A stretch of 64,000 bases of DNA from Silene latifolia. Its lineage: Eukaryota > Streptophyta > Magnoliopsida > Caryophyllales > Caryophyllaceae. Below the pieces are notes generated by a model that saw nothing but the letters and a program-made list of their open reading frames with translations, made no database searches and was not told the DNA's origin. This document shows positions 35,756 to 47,165 of the stretch, piece by piece (the stretch's first letter is position 1; each line of letters starts with the position of its first letter). The position numbers were made by a program, and so were the translations under genes. The DNA lies in contig NC_133531.1 of the NCBI RefSeq assembly GCF_048544455.1, forward strand, positions 64,518,099 through 64,582,098, in the 5' to 3' direction.

Positions 35756-37513
35756 TTATTCACCAAAAAAGGCGGCATGATCCGTGAAGATGATGACCTT
35801 GGCTCCAAGAATATAAGGTCGAAATTTCTCTAAAGCAAACACCACCGCAAGAAATTCTTTCTCGGTAGTTGTATAGTTTCTTTGAGCCTCATTCATCATT
35901 GTCGACGCATATTGAATAACATGAGATGCTCTTCCTACCCTTTGGCCAAGTACCGCGCCAAGGGCATAATTGCTTGTGTCTGACATTATCTCAAACGGTT
36001 CATTCCAATTGGGAGGTTGAATTATGGGTGCCGAAATAAGCTTCTCCTTGAGCATATCAAAAGCTTCTTTGCATTCTTCACTCATGATAAATTCACAATC
36101 CTTTTGAAGTAGCTTGTATAGAAGAGTGGCAATCTTGGAGAAATCCTTAATAAAACGCCGGTAGAACCCGACGTGACCTAGGAAAGATCTCACTTCACGC
36201 ACATTAGTAGGATAAGGCAAGGTGAGAATGGTATCGACCTTGGCCTTATCAACCTCAATCCCCCTAGAGGAGACCACATGTCCCAATACTATTCCTTCAT
36301 CAACCATGAAATGACACTTCTCATGGTTGAGAACGAGGTTGGTATCAATACATCTTTGTAAGACCCAAGTGAGATGACTCAAACAATCCTCAAAAGATTG
36401 GCCATGAACGGTAAAATCGTCCATGAATACTTCAATAAAGTCCTCAACATGATCCGAAAAGATACTCATCATGCACCTTTGGAACGTTCCCGGAGCATTA
36501 CAAAGACCGAAAGGCATCTTTCTATAGGCAAACGTTCCAAAGGGACATGTGAAAGTTGTTTTTGTTTGGTCCTCGGGTGAAATTGGGATTTGAAAATAAC
36601 CCGAGTAGCCATCCAAAAAGCAATAAAAAGCTTTTCCCGCTAACCTCTCCAACATTTGATCCATGAAGGGAAGCGGGAAGTGATCTTTTCGGGTCACGAC
36701 ATTGAGCCTACGGTAGTCGATGCATACCCGCCACCCATTTTGAACTCGAGTGGGGGTCAAAACACCTTCATGATTCTCGACTAATGTTAGCCCGGATTTC
36801 TTGGGGACAACTTGGGTTGGACTAACCCATTGACTATCGGAGATAGGATAGATCATACCTACATGAAGGAGTTTGATTACCTCTTTCTTCACAACATCCA
36901 TCATTGGAGGGTTCAAACGCCTTTGTGGTTCTCGAACGGGCTTTGCTTCATCTTCAAGAAGAATCCGGTGCATGCATAAAGTGGGACTAATGCCCTTGAT
37001 GTCGGCCATTGTCCACCCAATTGCTTCTTTGTGTTGCTTAAGAACTCGGATGAGAGCCTCTTCTTGCTCCTTAGTAAGCTTGCTTGAAATGATTACCGAT
37101 AAAGTTTCTTCATCTCCTAGAAATGCATACTTCAAGTGGCTTGGTAAGGGCTTCAATTCAACAATAGGAGGCTTGACAATAGAGGGAACGGGTTTCTCCT
37201 TTGGTAGCTCTTCTAACACTTTGGAAGAAAGGAAGAAAAAATCCTGGACAGGAGGTTTCTCGCACGGTGCGAGTTCCGGCACTGGGAAACTCACACGGTG
37301 CGAGTTCCCTGTTGTTTTCCGGATTTCTTCCTTTTCTTCCCATTCTTCCATTGGGGGATTTTCCTCTAGGTCTTTGATTGTTTCCTACAAATTACAAGAC
37401 AAAGCATACCCCATATCCTCTCCAACCAATCCATTAGTCAAAACAACATCTAATGCATCAACTTTACACAATTCATACACGGTTTGCACAATTGGTTCAA
37501 AAATTTCAAGAAA
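35756..37513 (-). pseudogene. Athila-1 reverse transcriptase and RNase H
   Basis: The main frame is 37351-35756. RT motifs run from VCIDYRRLN through FLDGYSGYFQI and FGLCNAPGTFQRCM to the catalytic VFMDDF. RNase H follows with SDTSNYALGAVLGQ and ends in TDHAA, where the frame is lost (about 35756). Two in-frame stops (37514-37516 TGA; TAG near 37385) separate it from the protease. The linker at 37259-37304 carries two inverted repeats of the CTCGCACGGTGCGAG type, in frame. The catalytic residues remain, but the frame is not continuous with gag. Confidence 0.9.
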
Positions 37514-38190
37514 TCACAAAGATGAAGTCTCGGTTGGGTATTTCATTTTCTCATATATGCTATACTCAATCTTTTCCCTTTCAAATTCCATTGTGAGGCG
37601 TCCACTAGATACATCAATCTTGGTGTTGGAAGTTCTCATGAAAGGCCTTCCCAACAAAATGGGAGTGGAGCCTTTCTCGGGTTCCTTTGCAATTACATAG
37701 AAGTCGGCGGGGAAAAGCATTTCCCCCACCTTCACCAAGATATCTTCCACAATTCCTTTAGGATAGATATTGGACCTATCGGCCAAACAAATGACCGTAC
37801 GAGTCGGTTTCAAAGGCCCTAACTTGAGAGACTCATATAGGTAATTGGCCAAGACATTAATGGATGCACCTAAATCAAGCATAGCATGTTGACAATCCAA
37901 GTCACCAATTTTACAAGGGATGGTGAACATGTCCGGATCACTACATTTTTGTGGCAACCGTTTTTGAAAAATTCCCGACACATGTTCACTAGCCCTTACC
38001 TTTTTCATGCTTTTTGCCTTATTGGACCTCTTAATAGTGCACAACTCTTTCAAAAACTTTGCATGCTTAGGCACACTACTAAGAAGGTCAAGAAGTGGAA
38101 TGTTTACCTCCACCTTACGAAAGATATCGTAAAGGTTTGAAGTCTTCTTGTCAATTATCCTTGTGTCATTCAAGACACTTGGAAATGGAG
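37514..38190 (-). pseudogene. Athila-1 protease domain
   Basis: Frame 38190-37514. FTIPCKIGD, then the active-site MLDLGASINVL (DLGAS, the Athila/Tat form of D-S/T-G), CLADRSNIYPKGIVEDI and ILLGRPFM are the expected retropepsin landmarks. The right side is cut by LARD-2 at the duplicated GCTTG; the reading frame continues across the insertion at 45528. Confidence 0.9.
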
Positions 38191-38194
38191 CTTG

Positions 38195-39543
38195 TGTAAT
38201 ACTCCGTATTTATGAGTCCTTGGGTACTCTATCGAGTAGGCCTTACTCTGTTGAGTAAGGGTGAGTTGCGTTTTAAAATAGTTTTTGACCTGTTGGGTAC
38301 TCGATCGAGTAACTAGGATACTCGATCGAGTAAGAGGGCACTCGATCGAGTACCTTAGGTACTCGATCGAGTAGCCGGTTTACGGGGAGTTTTTCTCGGG
38401 TTTTGTTAATTATGCGATTAAGATATATAACCTTTTCCGTCATCATTCTAAACACTTTTTCAAAACCTAATTTACTGTCAAAGAGAGAAAGCAAGTACGT
38501 TCATCATCTTAATCGCATTGTTAGCAAATCCCGGAGTTTGGAAGGTCGGTTTTCATCGTTTGTTATACCGTTGAGATCTTTGCGTCGAGGGTAAGATCTA
38601 TGTACCCTTTTTGTTGTCTTTCCTTTAAGTTGGTTAAACCCTAATATGGGATTTGGGGGTTTTTGAGTAGTTTGTGATTTGGTAGCGTTTGTATGTTGTA
38701 TGATAGGAGGAGGTTTTGTAGAAGAAGCTTTTTGATACAGTTGTAGAGACCGTCTAATAATTGTGCTTTTCAGGTAGGATTTCCTACTCAGTATTAGTCC
38801 CATAATGGGATGATTGTTGATGTGTTGAGATTGATTGTTTGATATAGTAATTGTGTTGTGACGGCTGTGGTTGTGATTGTGATTGTTGTATCTGGTTCTC
38901 GAGATGCGTTCTCGGCTGAGTGGAGTCACTTGCGGGAGTGGCTTCACGCCCTAGTTTTGCCCTTCGTGGAACCCGCCACGGAAGGGGATGTGCACATTAA
39001 TGAGCGGGGTTATCGCTCGGTATGATGAGCGGGGCTTAGGTGGGAACGGTGCGGTCCCGGCTTTGGCGTGGCTAGTCCGGTGGACGATCGGTGATTGAGA
39101 TTGTTGGGATTGGTGTGGTTGTGTGTGTGTGTGACGGTTAAGTTGTCTGTTTATCTTATTGTTGATATATTGAGTTGTGTGATTAGTCTTGACCCGGTTG
39201 TTGTTTTGTAAAACTGCGGTGATCCATTCGGGGATGGTGAGCAGTAATTGAGCAGTTTGGGTTGAATCTTGGGATATTTGGGATGTGCCACCGTCGACGA
39301 TAGAAGTCTTCATTTGTAGTCTTATTAGTTTTTATGACATTTCGGTATTTCAAAGAGAGTTGGTTTTGAGAACTTGTACCCGTATTTTGGGATTTGGTTT
39401 CAGTTGTACTTTTCACTAAAGTTATATTATTTAAAGTTGTTTCGTTATTGTCTTATGAATATCATGCCTCGGGTAACCGAGATGGTGGCATCCTTATACC
39501 TGAGTGGTCCTGGTAAGGCACTTGGAGTATTGGGGGTGTTACA
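38195..39543 (+). repeat. LARD-2 5' LTR with palindrome array
   Basis: 1349 bp. CTCGATCGAG-type palindromes start at 38227 and 38246 (degenerate), then 38300, 38321, 38341 and 38362 (spacing 21, 20, 21). ORFs inside (38403-38594, 38504-38947, 38951-39313, 39374-39568) largely recur in the other LTR and have no recognisable domain. Confidence 0.93.
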
Positions 39544-39545
39544 AA

Positions 39546-39557
39546 TGGTATCAGAGC
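39546..39557 (+). promoter_or_regulatory. LARD-2 primer binding site (initiator tRNA-Met)
   Basis: TGGTATCAGAGC, 2 nt after the 5' LTR. Confidence 0.93.
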
Positions 39558-42500
39558 GACGATCCTGAAACCTGTAACCAATGAATTTAATGAATATAGG
39601 GAGTCAATTAAAATGAACCCGGGGTAAAGGTTGTAGGAGCTAATGCAAAGGCTTGGGAGACGTCCTAATGTCGCGAACTCGCCCTACAATGTTGAACCGG
39701 TCACCATGGGATATGAGTCGGGATCGCTATGTGTTTATCTTGTGAATTGTGTATCTATATGGTGATGTGTGGCATGAATCGGTGGATGTATGTATGTGGA
39801 GATTGGGGAATGTGTAGAAAAGATGGTGATGATGTGATTTCGTAAGCTATTGATTGAAAGCATGATAGTTGGTTTACAATGTTGTTTTAAATTGTAGGAA
39901 AAGTATATGAGAATGATGAATGATGTGGTAGAAAAAGGAAGTAGTTCATATGTGATAATATGTGATGAATGATGATGTTGTAGGATGGATGATTCATAAT
40001 GTGGCATAATAATAACATGTCCATAGGAATGTTGTGTCGTATACGTATATTTGGTTTGCATAAGGTTGCATGATAAGTTTATGTACTTGTCCACTATTGT
40101 TCATGTGTATATGTGGTAAGAAGTGTGTAGCTGTAATGAATGAATTGGTTGGAAGAGATTAAGTAAGTAATTGCATAAAAATATGAAATTCATGTGTGGA
40201 ACATGTTTATGTGGGTAATGAATTTTAATAATATGGCAATGTTTGTAACATGTGAATAGGGGATTTTATGTTGTATATTATGTTATTGTGTACGTAAAGT
40301 TATAAAATAAAAGCATGTAGTAAATCGTGATTGACAAGTTAAATAATCTATGTGCATGATTAATGTTGTTGCTTGGCTTTTGAAAATAGTAACATATGAT
40401 TATGAATACTGGTTTTATGAGTTTTGGACTGGTTTTGTTTGCTTGGTTGTTGTTTAAGTTGTTTGGAAGTAAAATCAAGTAGTTGTGTTTTTTTCGATTA
40501 TAAAGAGGTTGTCTTTAAACTGTTATAACTTGAGATGCATAAATGATTTTGATGTGATTCCAATTGGAGGTGATAGCTTGTCCTTTTACAATTCTAACGA
40601 TAGGTCACACGCCCAAAACGACCAAGTAATGAGTGAGTTATGACTGTTTTACGAAAACTGGACAGTGCTGAGAATTGAGGTACTCGATCGAGTAGCCTTG
40701 GTACTCGATCGAGTAAGGGGGAACTCGATCGAGTACGTTAGTTACTCGATCGAGTAGCCCTGGTGATTTGTTTTACGTGCTTATGATCTTTACCTACTCG
40801 ATCGAGTAAGTCCCTTACTCGATCGAGTGGCTTCAGACTCGATCTAGTGACCCTGTTTTGGGTCATATGCTTATCTTTTGACATTCGTTGCATATTATGT
40901 TTAATTCAAAGTTGTTATTTTACTTCTTTATGCATTGTTTTACATGTAAGTTGGTCTTGATACGTAAGTTACCCAATCTTATGGGGTGGTGAGTGGCACC
41001 TTATGGTGAGTATGAGTTTGGTGGGAGGAGATGAGCTATATGTGGTTGTGCTGAGAAGTGGAAAAAGAAAAAGAATATTGATGAGCTGATTGAGGCATGG
41101 TGCAAGTTTTGGTGAGACGTGGTGAGTGATTTATTCGCGAAATTGAGTGATGTAAAAGTAAGTGAAAGTGGGTAAGGGATGATGTGGGTCTAAGGAGCGT
41201 GAGAATGAAAAGATTGAAAGGAAGGTTTGGATAGTGGCAACTTGAGATGTGTAAAGAATTATGGAGTGAGATGGTTAGGAGTCGTGTGGGTCAAGAATAT
41301 ATGTAGTGAAAGTTCGTTTCAAAGGGGTTGAGAAGAGTGGTATATAGTGAACTTTATGGAGGCATATTGCGAGGTGGATTTGTAGACAGTGAGTGAGTTT
41401 CGGAGATTTGGTTTATTAAGAGGTGAAACTACGTGTGATTTCTTTGGGCATTTAACGGCATGAAATGGAATTGTTTAAACAGTGAACGTTGTTTTTATGG
41501 ATAGGTTAGTGACAAGTGTGAGCGATAGCATAATAAGAGAAGATCCATGGTAAGAAAGAGTGAGATGATATCGACATGAAATAATGGGATTTGAGCTTTA
41601 GCGGAATGAGAAGGTAACCGGAGCACTAAAGAATTAGATAGAAGTAATAGGGAGTTGAGCTATTAAATGGTATTGTTGAATGTGAAGAGAAAAGAAGAGT
41701 AAAAAGTAAGCTAAGGAAAATTTTCACCGGAGTTATGTGATATAAAGGTAAGGAATCATCGAAATGTGTGATATTATCATGAGGATGTTAGTTAATGGTT
41801 ATATGGGAGCTTCAGGACAACATGATTAATAATGAGTTTCGAGGAATTAAGGGAGTAAGAGTTGGTGGAGTATTTACACGATATGAGATTTTTGGTGGAA
41901 AGTTAGATGACGATACAATTAAGATAGTATTGGGAATAATGTTGAGGTAATTTTGTTGATGGGTTTGGTGTTCTTTATTTCGGGATGTTAACCAAAGATA
42001 GGAGAAAAACCGTGTTGTTTTGATATGAGTGTAAGAGGTTTGGTATACGAGCAGTGGTGGTATTGTGGTGTTGTCACTAGTGGTTAAGGGTGATGATAGA
42101 TAAGAAAGACAAGAGTCCTAGAGAGGTTGATTTTACAAAGGCCGGATTGATATGTATGGTTGTAAGGGAGTATAAGATGTGGTTATATGAGGCGAGCGCT
42201 AGTGGTTGAATATTAATGGTATGGCATGAGGTGATGGTTATGCGAATGGGAAAATATGTTATGAGGGGCATATGAGTTAAGCTCGGGCGACAGGTAACCT
42301 TTATCGAGTGGTAACTTACGTGATCAGGATTGACTAGTTGGATGTGATTATGGGTCTATGATGTGTATAAATGTTTGTGTGAAGTTCTGACCTCACGAGA
42401 AGCGGTATGGTGTGATAGTTATAAAGATGTTATATGAATGTTTGTGATATATGTAGGGTACGACAATCTGATGGAATGAGGCTAAAAAAAAAGTAATAAT

Positions 42501-44157
42501 TTGATTGATTTGGCATGGCTAGTTATAATTTTGTGTGTATTGATAACACATGCGTATTCCGTGAAATGGTAGAGATGATGTTCATGAGGTGCTTATCTGT
42601 TTATCCATATAATATGTTGCGTTGTGATTTAATAAAGTGGATTTGAGTAAGTTTTTCTTGTCGAGAAGTTATCTTTGAGTCGGTGTTTATGGGTTTGAGT
42701 AAGTTGTGATGTCTATCGGTGCGGTTGTGGTGCCTCGGGTGGTGATCTGGGCACGGTACTTCGTGTTGTGATGCGGGTATTTGCGCCAAGATTGCGGTGC
42801 GGTTGTTGGTGACGGTGTTGTGATGCCGTCACCGGTTGTGGTGGAGTAGGCGGGATGATTATGATACGAGTTTTGAAAGTGCATACCCGATTATACATAG
42901 ATTGTTGTTTTGTTTTTGTTGTTCTTTGTGAGTTTTGGTTGAACATGTACTTTGGTGTTTTGTTTGTTGATGTTTCTTACCGTTTCAACTTGGGTGTGAG
43001 GGTAGAGTATGATATGGGAGAAAGTTGTGTATGTTTTGTTGTTGTGATGGTATAGTGATTTTTTGTTGATAGGGCACAGTTGTAAGAGGTTGTACATAAC
43101 TTTTGACCTTGTTGTAGATGAGACATCGGTGCACATAGTCATGGCAAGTGATTCGTAGAACATGTGTGGTAATGATCGAAAGTCGCAGGTGGTTTTAATC
43201 TTTTGTTGGGTCAGCGAGGGAAGGGTGTTTGGATTTAGTGTCTTGTTAAGTCATGTATGAGTTTTGCAGTGATGAAAGAAAAGAACTTGAGTATCTTGTG
43301 TGAGTGTACGTAACACGTGTGGATCGTGAGTTATGCTTTTGGCGATAGAAGTTTTATATAGTCTATATAGAGAGGTATGTCATGTTGCGGTAATGTGGAA
43401 GAGTTGGAGTATTGGTTATGCTAAGGGTTTTGCGGTATTAGTTAGATGGAGTGCAGAGTGAATTGAAGTATGAGAACTGTTTAAGTAAGAAAGCCTTGGA
43501 AATAGGAACGGTTATAGAAATGAGGTTATAGGCGGTTATCTTTGACATGTGGTGGTGATGAGGATGATGAGATGATTTAACTAAGCATTTAGTATTAGTG
43601 AGTTACGAGGACGTAACATTTGTCTTAAGAGGAGTAGGATGCGATAAAAGTGAGTTTCATGGTTGTGCATGTTGTAAAATAATTGGAAGTAGAGTGTTAG
43701 CATAGCGTACGTAAAGGAGGGATTTGTTTTGTGGTTGATGTTGTTAAAAGGCCATGGCCGTGCTTGTAGTAGTGTGATGTTTAGGAGTTCGAGAGTTTTG
43801 ATAGTGGCATGATGATGTTTATGAGTGTAAGTAAACTTCGAGGACGAAGTTCCTTTTAAGGGTGGTAGAATGTAACATTCCGTTTGATGTTAGGGGTATT
43901 TTGATATTGGATTGGCTCTGGATGATGTATTACGGAGCTAGTTGGTAGTGTATGGAGTTAGTGTTGAGAGAGATATAATGGAGTCGATACGATATCGTGA
44001 GCCATGTTGTGGAGGTAGGAATAGTTAGTGGAGTTGGTGTTACGAGTTCATGTTTGAGTTGGAGTTTTGTTTTGAGTTCTTAGTCACGTTGTTGTGTCTT
44101 GATCGAGTTAGTATATTTGTTTTTGAGTATGGGTTGAACTTCGGGGACGAAGTTCTT
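39558..44157 (+). other. LARD-2 internal region, non-coding
   Basis: 4.6 kb, G/T/A-rich on the plus strand, without any gag, RT or integrase motif. The many small minus-strand ORFs (39735-43163) are His/Asn/Ile/Thr-rich by composition only. Palindromes CTCGATCGAG start at 40683, 40704, 40724 and 40745, then 40797, 40818 and 40838. A second 3'-end-like module lies at 43833-43882: hairpin, purine tract, then TGTAACATTCCG at 43871. Confidence 0.8.
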
Positions 44158-44173
44158 TTTAAGGAGGGAAGAC
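43833..44173 (+). repeat. Vestigial second 3' end inside LARD-2
   Basis: Hairpin AAACTTCG/CGAAGTTC (43833-43852), an 18-nt tract and an LTR-like start TGTAACATTCCG (43871) copy the layout of the real 3' end (hairpin 44136-44155, tract, LTR at 44174). The 303 bp between could be the stub of an older, related LTR. Confidence 0.6.
44158..44173 (+). promoter_or_regulatory. LARD-2 polypurine tract
   Basis: The purine run AAGGAGGGAAGA with flanking T/A lies directly before the 3' LTR and follows the hairpin at 44136-44155. Confidence 0.8.
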
Positions 44174-45527
44174 TGTAATACTCCGTATTTATGAGTCCTT
44201 CGGTACTCTATCGAGTAGGCCTTACTCTGTCGAGTAAGGGTGAGTTGCGTTTTAATATAGTTTCTGACCTGTTGGGTACTCGATCGAGTAACTAGGATAC
44301 TCGATCGAGTAAGGGGGCACTCGATCGAGTACCTTAGGTACTCAATCGAGTAGCCGGTTTACGGGGAGTTTTTCTCGGGTTTTGTTAATTATGCGATTAA
44401 GATATATAACCTTTTCCGTCATCATTCTAAACACTTTTTCAAAACCTAATTTACTGTCAAAGAGAGAAAGCAAGTACGTTCATCATCTGAATCGCATTGT
44501 TAGCAAATCCCGGAGTTTGGAAGGTCGGTTTTCATCGTTTGTTATACCGTTGAGATCCTTGCGTCGAGGGTAAGATCTATGTACCCTTTTTGTTGTCTTT
44601 CCTTTAAGTTGGTTAAACCCTAATATGGGATTTGGGGGTTTTTGAGTAGTTTGTGATTTGGTAGCGTTTGTATGTTGTATGATAGGAGGAGGTTTTGTAG
44701 AAGAAGCTTTTTTATACAGCTGTAGAGACCGTCTGATAATTGTGCTTTCCAGGTAGGATTTCCTACTCAGTATTAGTCCCATAATGGGATGATTGTTGAT
44801 GTGTTGAGATTGATTGTTTGATATAGTAATTGTGTTGTGACGGCTGTGGTTGTGATTGTGATTGTTGTATCTGGTTCTTGAGATGCGTTCTCGGCTGAGT
44901 GGAGTCACTTGCGGGAGTGGCTTCACGCCCTAGTTTCGCCCTTCGTGGAACCCGCCACGGAAGGGGATGTGCACATTAATGAGCAGGGTTATCGCTCGGT
45001 ATGATGAGCGGGGCTTAGGTGGGAACGGCTGCGGTCCCCCACTAGCAGGGCTGGTCTAGTGGACAGTCGGTGATTGAGATTGTTGGGATTGGTGTGGTTG
45101 TGTGTGTGTGTGACGGTTAAGCTGTCTGTTTATCTTATTGTTGATATATTGAGTTGTGTGATTAGTACTGCGACCCGGTTGTTGTTTTGTAAAACTGCGG
45201 TGATCCATTCGGGGATGGTGAGCAGTAATTGAGCAGGTTTGGGTTGAGTACTGGGATAGCTGGGATGTGCCACCGTCTGACGATAGAAGTCTTCCGTTGT
45301 AGTCTTATTAGTTTTTATGACATTTCAGTATTTCAGTAGACAGTTGGTTTTGAGAACTTGTACCCGTATTTTGGGATTTGGTTTCAGTTGTACTTTTCAC
45401 TAAAGTTATATTATTTAAAGTTGTTTCGTTATTGTCTTATGAATATCATGCCTCGGGTAACCGAGATGGTGGCATCCTTATACCTGAGTGGTCCTGGTAA
45501 GGCACTTGGAGTATTGGGGGTGTTACA
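44174..45527 (+). repeat. LARD-2 3' LTR with palindrome array
   Basis: 1354 bp, nearly identical to 38195-39543. The palindrome array lies at about 44206-44352; one unit has drifted to ACTCAATCGAG. Confidence 0.93.
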
Positions 45528-47165
45528 GCTTGTGGCTCGTATTCCGGAAGCGGTTCATTGACTCTCACTTATTGAGGTGTAGATGCTTCCCCATGTTCCA
45601 CTACCACTTCAATTTCATCTTCAACTACATCCTCCACTTCATGAACAATAGGAAGTGGTCTTGTTTTCTTAGGAGCCTTGGGTGTCTCTACCAACTCTCT
45701 ACCATTCCTCAAAGAGACCGCTTTTGCTTGTTCTTTGGTGGGTGGAGGAATGGTGTGAGAAGGGAGGCTCCCTCCTTGAGTAGGTTGAGAATTGAGTGTA
45801 TTTAGGATTTGACCAACTTGGGTCTCAAGGTTAACAAACCTAGAGTCAGTGAGTCGGTTTTGTTGAAGCACGACGGTTTGAAATTCCTTGGTGTTGTTTA
45901 GCAAGGCTTGGCTTTCTTTTTGCATTGCCACTTGATTCATAGCAAGTGTCTTCATCATCCCTTCCAAGGAATTTTGTGATTGGCTTTGATTTTGATTTGG
46001 CTTTTGAAATGATGAATTTGAGGATCCCTTTTGGTTTTGATTTTGGTTCCCCCCCCAACCCATATTTGGGTGAGATTTCCACCCTTCATTGTAAGTGTTG
46101 GAGTAGGGGTCAAACTTCCTAAACCCAATAGCCTTCACCGCTTCAATTGCCTCCTCCGTTTGCAAAGATGGACACCCATCGGTGGGATGCGTTGGATCAT
46201 TACAAAGACCACAAAACTTCACATGAGAAGTACTCCCACTTCCTTTTGTAAGTTCCTTGACCAAATTGGTAAGAAAATCAACTTTCTCCTCCATATGGTT
46301 GGAGCTTTGCCTTGAAGAAGATGTCCCACTTGTCTTCCTAATTCTCCTCCCAAAATTCCTAGAGCTTCCTACCAATCTTTCAATCAACTCATTTGCTTCT
46401 TGGACCGACATATATTCAATCCCTCCTTGGGTAGCGGCTTTAATCATCCTAGCATCATCCTCAAGTAGACCACCACAAAAGTTCAAGAGAAGGTCGTGGT
46501 CGGTATACTCATGGTATGGGCAACTAGCAAGAAGTTGTTTAAACCTCTCCCAATACTCATAAAAGTTCTCCCCATCCATTTGTTCAACATTACTTATTTA
46601 TTTCTTCAATTGAGATGAGAGACTAGCGGGAAAATACTTTTCTAAGAAAGCCCTCTTCATTTGATTCCAAGTGGTGATGCTCCTGGTAGGAAGATAATAA
46701 AGCCAATCGTTTGCCGCGTCCTTGAGTGAAAAAGGGAAGGCCCTTAGTTGAAGTTGCTCATTGGTAACCCCATTAGGCTTCATGCTTGAGCACACCACAT
46801 GAAATTTGTTTAGATGCTTGTTGGGATCTTCCGTGCTAAGTCCATGGAATTGGGGCAATTGGTGAATGAGCCCGGACTTTAATTCAAAGGTGGCATTTTC
46901 CGCCAAGGCCGGAAAGGAGATACACAAGGGTACTTGTGTGAGATCCGGGGCGGTAAGTTCTTTAATGGTTCTATGCCTTGGTGGGTTCTCTCTCTCACCA
47001 TTTCCGTGTGGATGTTCGTCCTCACGATCACCCATGATGATTCTTATGGGTATGGGTTCGGGTTCAAAGGAAAGGGTGTTCTCTTCCTCTTGGTCTTGTT
47101 GAGTCACGGGGTTAACTTCTTCAATAACCGGGGTGTCTCTTCTTCAGCGGTTATTCAATAAGAGC
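45528..47165 (-). pseudogene. Athila-1 gag
   Basis: The frame from about 47150 leftwards encodes a retrotransposon gag. It has an N-terminal acidic stretch (QQDQEEENT), the gag core FSLKDAANDWLYYLP and MKRAFLEKYFPAS, then YEYWERFKQLLASCP, a zinc knuckle CGLCNDPTHPTDGC (near 46195) and a Gln/Asn-rich tail. It is interrupted by in-frame TAA at 46598-46600 and at 45569-45571. The frame runs on to the LARD-2 junction at 45532 and resumes in the protease at 38190. The upstream part reaches 47165 without a clear in-frame ATG, so the N-terminus is truncated or altered. Confidence 0.88.

Larger units (their letters stand above)
38195..45527 (+). mobile_element. LARD-2: non-autonomous Tekay-like LTR element (7333 bp)
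   Basis: LTRs 38195-39543 and 44174-45527 are nearly identical (TGTAATACTCCG ... GGGGGTGTTACA). Initiator tRNA-Met PBS at 39546-39557, purine tract at 44158-44173, and the 5-bp duplication GCTTG at 38190-38194 and 45528-45532. No gag-pol is present. The LTR shares ends, a GTGCACATCC...CCGCCACGG block and the 3' module with the Tekay-like LTR at 55155-56507, so that autonomous family is the likely source of enzymes (inference). It interrupts Athila-1 between gag and protease. Confidence 0.95.
22071..47165 (-). mobile_element. Athila-like Ty3/gypsy element (Athila-1), minus strand, with two nested insertions
   Basis: From right to left the minus strand carries gag (47165-45528), protease, RT, RNase H, integrase (38190-34350), a long spacer, an extra ORF (33258-31744 plus 22476-22435) and a 3' non-coding end with a purine-rich tract. 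This order is that of Athila/Tat-lineage elements. Copia-2 (22477-31743) and LARD-2 (38195-45527) interrupt it, each with its own target duplication. LTRs are not delimited at either end; the right side stops at about 47165, just upstream of gag, so the element appears truncated. The left boundary near 22071 is approximate. Confidence 0.85.

Noticed and set aside
36873..37700. 275-codon plus-strand ORF
   Set aside because: Antisense shadow of the Athila-1 protease/RT frame, with no domain of its own.
38227..38371. CRISPR-like array (short palindromic repeats with regular spacing)
   Set aside because: The units are 10-14 bp with spacers of about 7-11 bp inside a eukaryotic LTR, no Cas genes, and spacers are not unique; CRISPR arrays do not fit.
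38504..44926. Twin 147-aa ORFs in the LARD-2 LTRs (38504-38947, 44483-44926)
   Set aside because: LTR duplication; low-complexity His/Asn/Ser composition; no motif.
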